Shown here: positions 6,607 through 10,991 of the stretch, piece after piece
Layout: each line of letters starts with the position of its first letter
Position numbering within the stretch: the first letter of the stretch is position 1
Assembly: GCA_035719045.1 (NCBI GenBank)
Contig: DASTGO010000110.1
Span: forward strand, 1 to 10,991
Source: DASTGO01 sp035719045
Lineage (GTDB): Bacteria > Actinomycetota > Actinomycetes > Actinomycetales > Kineosporiaceae
Length of the DNA: 10,991 nucleotides
Direction of reading: 5' to 3'
Translations under genes and position numbers: made by a program
The notes under the pieces: model-generated
Told to the model about the DNA's origin: nothing
Seen by the model: the letters and a program-made list of their open reading frames with translations, nothing else
Databases searched by the model: none

Positions 6607-7242
6607 TCAGATGCCGGCCGTCGCCGCCGTCACCGCAGCCACCACGGCAGCATTGACGTTCTTGACGACCTTCGCGACCGCATCCGCCGTCGCGGTGGCC
6701 CCCAACTGGTTGAGCCTTTGCTCGACGCCGGCAGGGGTGGATTCCGGGAGGATCAACCGGTCGAGGCCGGTGGCGTGGGAGAGAGACAGCAGTGCGACCG
6801 CCCTCGGTTCAGCGGATTCGCCCTGAAGGACGGCCGAGAGGCGTTCGCGGACGGCGTGGGCGGAGCCCGGGTCGGCGAGCGGATGACGGGTGTGGGAGAA
6901 GATGCCGAACCGCCGCACACGTTCCTCGGTCACGACGCCCTGCGCCACCAGCCGGGCCAGCGTCGTCTGCGCCAGCCCACTGCGCAGGGAAGACACCCAC
7001 CACGCAAAGTCGTGCGGCTTCGTCTCCGCGATCCGAGCCAGGGCAGCGTCCTCGTCCGGCTTCCCGAGCGGTGTGACATCACGGACCACGATGCCGTCAC
7101 CGTCGACGTCGATCCGTCCCTGCTCGGCCAGTTCCACCAGCAACGCCGCGGCCAGGCCGCATTCGAGTTGCAGGTTGCCGATGAGTGGCTTCCCGTCCAC
7201 GTCCATCAACGCCAACAGCGTGAAGTCCTCAGCGACCGTCAC
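6607..7242 (-). CDS. GOLPH3/VPS74 (GPP34) family protein
   Basis: 211 aa. The N-terminus TVAEDFTLLALMDVDGKPLI, then LECGLAAALLVELAEQGRID, a central SSLRSGLAQTTLARLVAQGVV and RRFGIFSHTRHPLAD, is typical of the actinobacterial GPP34 family. Its eukaryotic relatives bind phosphatidylinositol-4-phosphate at the Golgi. The bacterial role is not established; members are common and multi-copy in Streptomyces. The C-terminus (about 185-211) is Ala/Val-rich and hydrophobic and could touch membrane. The GTG start at 7242 has GAGAGGA about six bases upstream on the minus strand. It converges with the DUF2293 gene across 91 bp without a clear terminator. Confidence 0.85.
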   Translation of the reverse strand: MTVAEDFTLLALMDVDGKPLIGNLQLECGLAAALLVELAEQGRIDVDGDGIVVRDVTPLGKPDEDAALARIAETKPHDFAWWVSSLRSGLAQTTLARLVAQGVVTEERVRRFGIFSHTRHPLADPGSAHAVRERLSAVLQGESAEPRAVALLSLSHATGLDRLILPESTPAGVEQRLNQLGATATADAVAKVVKNVNAAVVAAVTAATAGI

Positions 7243-7490
7243 AGACAGTCCTCTCTCGCTCGGCCCGTACCAGCACGGACCTCATCCCCGACTCGTACCA
7301 GCGGGAGACCCCGATGGCCGGCACGCCACCGACGGGCGGCAACTCCAGGGCCACCCGTCAGACCATGACCCGGCCCCTGATCTTCGACAATACCGGACCG
7401 GACACTAGCCACCCGGACCACGCCTGGACGCCCCTGTACAGCTGGAAGACGTTGGCGCACAAGGGAATCCGCAGTCAGCTACCACCGCGA
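7243..7490. other. Intergenic region upstream of the GPP34 gene
   Basis: 248 bp without a convincing gene. It should carry the GPP34 promoter on the minus strand. CGTACCAGC occurs twice, at 7266-7274 and 7294-7302, 28 bp apart and just upstream of the GPP34 ribosome site, which could be paired operator half-sites or chance. A weak minus-strand TTGTCG followed after 17 bp by CATGGT is the best sigma-70-like pair. No terminator was recognised for the kinase gene. Confidence 0.35.
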
Positions 7491-8042
7491 TCAGCGCCCG
7501 GCAGGGACGGGGGCGACCGCGGCGCTGATCGCCGCGACGGAGTGCTCCCGGTCGGTGCGGCAGACGGTGTCCCAGCCGGCTCCGGCGCCGGCCGCGGGGT
7601 CGAGACACTCGACACGACGCAGGTGCCGGCGGAAGGACCCTGGCCGGATCATCCGGTTGCGGACCACCTGCCCCCGCCAGGCGGTCTCGGCGTCGATGTC
7701 GAGCCACACCAGCCGCGCGGGACGGCCGGCGAGCCGGGCGATCCGCAGCAGCGCGCTCCGGGAGACGGCGCGCGTGGCGGTCTCGTGGACCAGCAGCGGC
7801 CGGGGATCGGTGAGGGCGAGTGCGACGACCCGCGCCCAGTGCACGACATGAACCACCGGGCGCAGGACCCGGTACGGGACACCCGGCAGCCGGGCCTGCA
7901 GAACCCGGCGCACCGAGTCCGAATCGACGACGCGCAGCTCGGACTCGGGGTGCGCGTCGGCGAGTTGGTGCAGGGCAGTGGTCTTGCCCGCCCCCGGGAT
8001 GCCGGCGACCACGACGAGCGGGCCCCGAACGAAGCCGTTCAC
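7491..8042 (-). CDS. Small P-loop ATPase/kinase (AAA_33, zeta-toxin-like fold)
   Basis: 183 aa. Walker A is GIPGAGKTT (14-22), directly after a hydrophobic first strand (PLVVVAGIPG). Asp40-Ser-Asp42 follows the second strand, as in small-molecule or polynucleotide kinases. HETATRAVSR (86-95) and VWLDID (112-117) are later core strands. An Arg-rich lid (RGQVVRNRM...FRRHLRR, 123-143) could supply phosphate-binding arginines. The size and layout fit the AAA_33 group, which includes zeta toxins, gluconate kinase and polynucleotide kinases. Substrate unknown. The GTG start overlaps the stop of the preceding small frame (GTGA), so translation is probably coupled to it. No antitoxin-like partner is seen, so a toxin role is not supported. 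Confidence 0.8.
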   Translation of the reverse strand: MNGFVRGPLVVVAGIPGAGKTTALHQLADAHPESELRVVDSDSVRRVLQARLPGVPYRVLRPVVHVVHWARVVALALTDPRPLLVHETATRAVSRSALLRIARLAGRPARLVWLDIDAETAWRGQVVRNRMIRPGSFRRHLRRVECLDPAAGAGAGWDTVCRTDREHSVAAISAAVAPVPAGR

Positions 8043-8206
8043 CGGACCACCCCGCTGACAACGGCCATCAGCCGCCCGTGGACCGGAACCACCTCACCGG
8101 GCCCCACCAGCAGCACCTCGCCACGCAGGACCTGATCGACCGGCACGACACTCACCCCACCGATGCCGCGAAGTCGCGCCCTGCGTGGTGCCCGGACTCT
8201 GCCCAT
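8041..8206 (-). pseudogene. Remnant of a heavy-metal P-type ATPase A domain
   Basis: A 54-codon frame from ATG 8206 to TGA 8041-8043. The segment SVVPVDQVLRGEVLLVGPGE followed by VVPVHGRL matches the actuator-domain start of P1B-type ATPases (consensus about V-P-V-x-x-hydrophobic-x-x-G-D-x-hydrophobic-x-V-x-P-G-E-x-V-P-V-D-G). The preceding APRRARLR fits the family's AP(R/K)TAR region, and the match fades upstream of the ATG. The TGE loop, DKTG phosphorylation site and all membrane helices are absent, and the usual D of GD and VDG are E and H here. It cannot be a transporter. It either decayed from a metal ATPase that stood next to the MerR gene, or persists as a leader peptide coupled to the kinase. 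Confidence 0.55.
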
Positions 8207-8252
8207 GACGTTCCGATCCCCCTCCGCCTGCGCCGGCCGCCGCTGCCCCCGA

Positions 8253-8741
8253 CTACATCGGGGGCAGCTCGATCTCGCCGATCAACTCGCTGCCCAGCAG
8301 CACAGCCGTCGCGATCAACGCCTGCGCGCGGACGGTCAGCGTGGCCAGCACCCCCAGCGCCCGCGGATCCGCCCGCGAGGTGACCTCCCGCAGCGCCCGG
8401 ACCTGTTCCTCCAGTTCCTCCAGCGACCACAGGTGCTCCACGCCGGCGTCGGTCCCGGCCCCGATCCCACCGTCCCTGGCCGGCAGGCCGTCCGCCGGGC
8501 CGGTGCCCGCCGGCTGCGGGGCGCTCAACACACGGGCGATGTCCTCCAGCCTGATCCCGTGCGCCTCCAACCGGCGGATCAGCCCGATCCGGTCCACGTC
8601 CGTGGCCTGGTACAGCCGGAAGTTGCCGCTGGTTCGCTTCGCCGGGACCAGCAACCGCAGACCCGTGTAGAAGTCCACCGTCCGGGTACTGACGCCCGCC
8701 AGCTCGGCCAACTCACCGATCCGCAGCAGACCCCCACCCAT
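8253..8741 (-). CDS. MerR-family transcriptional regulator
   Basis: 162 aa from ATG 8741, chosen because GGGAGGGG lies just upstream; a TTG at 8765 in the same frame is less likely. Residues 6-73 are the MerR winged helix: LRIGELAELAGVSTRTVDFY, then GLRLLVPAKRTSGNFRLY and RIGLIRRLEAHGIRLEDIARVL. A Gly/Ala-rich stretch (76-100) leads to a coiled-coil dimer helix (about 104-125) and a short hydrophobic C-terminus. There is no Cys at all, so it is not a thiol metal sensor of the MerR or CueR kind. MerR proteins usually bind their own promoter and the adjacent operon; here that would be the ATPase remnant and the kinase. Confidence 0.9.
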   Translation of the reverse strand: MGGGLLRIGELAELAGVSTRTVDFYTGLRLLVPAKRTSGNFRLYQATDVDRIGLIRRLEAHGIRLEDIARVLSAPQPAGTGPADGLPARDGGIGAGTDAGVEHLWSLEELEEQVRALREVTSRADPRALGVLATLTVRAQALIATAVLLGSELIGEIELPPM

Positions 8742-8789
8742 CAGGACCCCTCCCGGCGACGCCAACTGCCAGGTCCTCCCGGCCCAGGC

Positions 8790-8795
8790 AACCTA
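8790..8795 (-). promoter_or_regulatory. Candidate -10 of the merR gene
   Basis: The minus strand reads TAGGTT, close to the Streptomyces -10 pattern TAGRRT, about 49 bp before the ATG. No clear -35 at 17-19 bp; CACGTG (8802-8807) lies in the spacer and might be bound by a dimer. Tentative. Confidence 0.3.
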
Positions 8796-8859
8796 CAGTG
8801 CCACGTGACGGTCGCCGGTGGGCCCTTGGTCCGGGCCCTCAGCAAGTTCCCCGCTACAT

Positions 8860-9074
8860 GTCCAGGGGGAACTCGTCTCGGACCTGATGGAGGCGTTCGG
8901 CGAGGCCAAGCTGATGTAGCGAGTTGGGTCCGGCCGAGCATGCGCAGCAACTTGCGACGGACGATCAACGGGTTGGACGCCAAGGACTTGGTGCATCAAT
9001 CCGCCGGCCAGTGGAGGCTGACCCGCAAGGGCGAGGTGACCGTGGAGTCCTCGAAGCTCGTTGAACCGGAGTGA
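8860..9074 (+). pseudogene. Broken C-terminal fragment, winged-helix-like
   Basis: Two frames together read like one protein end. Frame 1 gives ELVSDLMEAFGEAKLM and then TAG at 8917-8919. Frame 3 continues as VASWVRPSMRSNLRRTINGL, DAKDLVHQSAGQWRLTRKGE and a stop at 9072-9074. The pattern of a helix pair, 'LDAKDLVHQS' and 'QWRLTRKGE' is that of a winged-helix DNA-binding domain, where the wing ends in W-x-L-T-x-x-G. The frame change near 8913 and the lack of an N-terminus mark it as decayed. The family is not identified. Confidence 0.4.
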
Positions 9075-9327
9075 TCTTCGGCGGGCGTGCAGCCCGTCCC
9101 CAAGTTGGTCTTGCGGAGGACAAGTCCAGGGCCAATCCGAGTGGCGCTATCGAGCGCACCAGACCCGGTCGATGGTGATCCTGAGTTCGTCTGGGACTAC
9201 AGAACACCCAAGGGAAGGACCCAACAAGCGAGACGGCTTCGCGAAGCGTGGCGAGTGTCTCCGCGTGGCTTTCCCGGCAAGCTGATCACGACGCTGCCAG
9301 CCGAGGACGTCATGGCAGGATCGAAGC

Positions 9328-10155
9328 ATGGCGCGCCAACAGGACGTGACCCTAACGACGCTTGACCGCCTGCATCTTCGAGGGGCGAACGTCGAGCCTG
9401 AGGAGCCCGCAGGTCATGCTGTGGTGCTGGTGCACGGGGGTGGCGTGACCCGTGAAGAGGGAGGGTTCTTCAGCAGACTCGCGGACGGCTTGGCCGAGGC
9501 GGGCGTGGCGTCGTTGCGGTTCGACCTGCGGGGACACGGCCAGAGTGAGGGCCGTGTCGAGGAGTTGACGCTGGCGGCCGTATTGAACGACATCCGGGTG
9601 GCGATGGCGCAGGTACGGGAATTGACCGGTGTCGAGAGGGTGAGTCTGCTGGGTGCGAGCTTCGGGGGCGGGATCTGCGCGTACTACGCGGCGAAGCGCC
9701 CGGACGAGGTGGAGCGGCTGGTCCTGTTGAACCCGCAGTTGGACTACAAGCGCCGGACGGTCGACAACACGCCGTTCTGGGAGAACGACCACCTCAAGCC
9801 TGACGCGGCCGCGCAGCTGACCGAGCAGGGGTACCTGACGTTCTCCCCGACGTTGCGGCATGGGCGGGCGATCTTCCACGAGGTGTTCTGGTTCGACCTG
9901 GACGAGGCGATCCCGCAGATCACGGCGCCGACGCTGCTGGTGCACGGCACGAAGGACACGCTCGTCCCGATCGAATCGACGCTGCGGGCACTGCCCCGTT
10001 TCCGGGCCGAGCACCGACTGGTGAAGGTGGAGGGGGCGCAGCACGGGTTTGCGGTGCACGACGACCCGCAGTACCTGAATCCGCAGAGTCAGGAGTGGCA
10101 GGCGTTCGTCATCCGCACGGTGACGGAGTGGGTCACGGCCGCACCAGCAGACTGA
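9328..10155 (+). CDS. Alpha/beta-fold serine hydrolase
   Basis: 275 aa, a normal length. The oxyanion-loop motif HGGG is at 36-39, after strand AVVLV. SLRFDLRGHGQSEG (62-75) is the typical strand 4 and loop. The nucleophile elbow GASFGG holds Ser111, the acid Asp210 lies in VHGTKDTLVP, and the base His239 in AQHGFAV, so the triad is complete. No signal peptide, hence cytoplasmic. The layout resembles cinnamoyl/feruloyl-esterase-like hydrolases (RGHGxSxG, then a small cap), but substrate cannot be read from sequence. The ATG start has AGGA seven bases upstream (9317-9320). It converges with the next gene, with four bases between stops. Codon use becomes normal again exactly at this gene. Confidence 0.92.
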   Translation: MARQQDVTLTTLDRLHLRGANVEPEEPAGHAVVLVHGGGVTREEGGFFSRLADGLAEAGVASLRFDLRGHGQSEGRVEELTLAAVLNDIRVAMAQVRELTGVERVSLLGASFGGGICAYYAAKRPDEVERLVLLNPQLDYKRRTVDNTPFWENDHLKPDAAAQLTEQGYLTFSPTLRHGRAIFHEVFWFDLDEAIPQITAPTLLVHGTKDTLVPIESTLRALPRFRAEHRLVKVEGAQHGFAVHDDPQYLNPQSQEWQAFVIRTVTEWVTAAPAD

Positions 10156-10159
10156 GCCG

Positions 10160-10991
10160 CTACCTGCAGACGAGTTCGCGCAGGGCTCGGACAGCGGGGC
10201 GGTCGCTCCAGGCCTGGAGGGTGTCGGCGACCTCGGCGATGACCCGGCGGGTGCGTAGGGAGCGGGCGCCGGTGGCGATCTCGGCGGATTCCAGCGCGAG
10301 TGTCGCGGCGGTGTCGGGTTCGGCGGCTCGGGCGAGGGCGACGGCCCTGCGGGCGGTGAAGTAGCCGGTGTCACGGTGGGACAGCGCGCCGGTGGCAAGG
10401 ACCTGCTCGAACAGGCCGGCTGCACGCTTGCCTTGGCCGGATTCGGTGTAGCAGACCGCGGCACGCAGGGTCAGCGTGTCCGCGGTCAGGACGGCGCCGA
10501 GTCGCTGGGTGTCCTTGCCGGGGTCGTCCTGCGTGAGCAGGTCCCAGGCGTGGCCAAGCTTCTGTTCGACCTCTGCGACCGTGGCTCCGAGCATTCCCCG
10601 GCCGAGTGCCTGCTGCTGGACGACTTCCGCCTGTACGCAGGCGGGTAGCTGCCATGGTCCCGCGTCGGCGGCTTCGGCGAGGCTGAGCACCCGGACCGGG
10701 TCGCGGGAGTCGTAGGCCATCTGGGAGCGGCGCAGCAGGATGTACCCCTGCATCACGGGATCGTGGGCCTCTTGCGCCCATTCGGTGGCCCGGTCGTACC
10801 AGTACGTGGCCTGGTCAAGGGCGCCGGCATCCCGGTAGAGCCACCCGGCGAACTCCGCGCCCCGCGCGGCCAAGGCCAGCAGATCCCTGCTGGTGGCGCG
10901 GGCGACCTCGCGGGCAGCCAGGTCGATGGCCGCGATCACGCTGAGCGTCGCCGGGAGGGCCTCCACAGGGCCGTGGCTGCCGTCGCGAACC
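10160..10991 (-). CDS. TPR-type (XRE-linked) transcriptional regulator, N-terminus outside window
   Basis: The minus-strand frame is open to the window edge and ends in TAG at 10160-10162. At least 277 codons are visible; the GTG at 10966 is internal, not the start, because the frame continues upstream as VRDGSHGPVEALPATLS. The region is all-helical and Ala-rich with TPR-like pairs: AEFAGWLYRDAGALDQATYW, YDRATEWAQEAHDPVMQGYI and LLRRSQMAYDSRDPVRVLSL. This is the C-terminal half of the large Streptomyces regulator family that starts with an XRE helix-turn-helix. Those proteins are often next to small genes they control, and the C-terminal half is thought to bind a signal. The DNA-binding half is not in the window. 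Confidence 0.8.
   Translation of the reverse strand, partial: VRDGSHGPVEALPATLSVIAAIDLAAREVARATSRDLLALAARGAEFAGWLYRDAGALDQATYWYDRATEWAQEAHDPVMQGYILLRRSQMAYDSRDPVRVLSLAEAADAGPWQLPACVQAEVVQQQALGRGMLGATVAEVEQKLGHAWDLLTQDDPGKDTQRLGAVLTADTLTLRAAVCYTESGQGKRAAGLFEQVLATGALSHRDTGYFTARRAVALARAAEPDTAATLALESAEIATGARSLRTRRVIAEVADTLQAWSDRPAVRALRELVCR

Larger units (their letters stand above)
8766..9327. other. Stretch with no intact gene
   Basis: About 560 bp between the merR and hydrolase genes. Third-position G/C bias is weak here compared with flanking genes, and local GC is lower from about 8940 on. It holds the merR promoter side, a broken winged-helix-like fragment (to 9074) and a 12-bp palindrome GCTTCGCGAAGC (9236-9247). 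A 92-codon frame at 9087-9365 has poor codon use, overlaps the hydrolase start and resembles nothing I know. Confidence 0.5.

Noticed and set aside
9087..9365. 92-codon plus-strand open frame before the hydrolase
   Set aside because: Third-position GC is low, it overlaps the hydrolase start and no motif is visible.
1..10991. tRNA, rRNA, CRISPR arrays, transposase genes or IS terminal repeats
   Set aside because: None of the characteristic sequences or repeat-spacer patterns was seen on either strand by eye.

Overview
The DNA is very GC-rich, with G or C at nearly every third codon position, GTG starts and purine-rich ribosome binding sites. Together with the protein families present (a SigE-family ECF sigma factor, an XRE/TPR-type regulator and a bacterial expansin), this points to a Streptomyces-like actinomycete chromosome. 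It looks like an accessory region rather than core backbone: a MurF paralogue lies outside any cell-division cluster, and there are orphan regulators and decayed gene fragments.

Layout. 1-240: end of an unidentified plus-strand gene with a Pro-rich basic tail. 265-2302 (minus): an ECF sigma factor followed, with translational overlap, by a membrane protein. That protein has a cytoplasmic N-terminus, one transmembrane helix, a Ser/Pro/Thr linker and an outside domain clearly related to GH62 arabinofuranosidases. 2303-2733: divergent control region. 2734-3739 (plus): a secreted or anchored expansin-like protein whose frame breaks at a perfect 32-bp palindrome. 3952-6515 (plus): a MurF-type ligase with an odd Cys-rich tail, then a zinc-ribbon DUF2293 protein, with a 20-bp perfect palindrome over the murF stop. 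6607-7242 (minus): a GOLPH3/GPP34-like protein. 8741-7491 (minus): a MerR regulator, a remnant of a P-type ATPase A domain, and a small P-loop kinase whose start overlaps the remnant's stop. 8766-9327: mostly decayed sequence, including a broken winged-helix-like fragment. 9328-10155 (plus): an alpha/beta hydrolase. 10160-10991 (minus): the C-terminal part of a TPR-type regulator that runs off the window.

The most interesting system is at 265-3739. The membrane partner of the sigma factor sits where an anti-sigma factor is expected, and its outside part is a GH62 fold. Aligned from memory, that fold keeps the general-base Asp but has lost the general-acid Glu (Ala instead) and other active-site positions. 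It reads as an enzyme turned into an arabinoxylan-type sugar sensor, comparable in concept to the SigI/RsgI biomass sensors of Clostridium thermocellum. The divergent gene encodes an expansin, a non-hydrolytic wall-loosening protein. I infer a plant-wall sensing and loosening module; sigma-anti-sigma binding, ligand and regulon are untested.

A second clear observation is that deleting one 16-bp arm of the 32-bp palindrome restores a single expansin frame, so the break looks like a fold-back duplication, either a real mutation or an assembly artefact.
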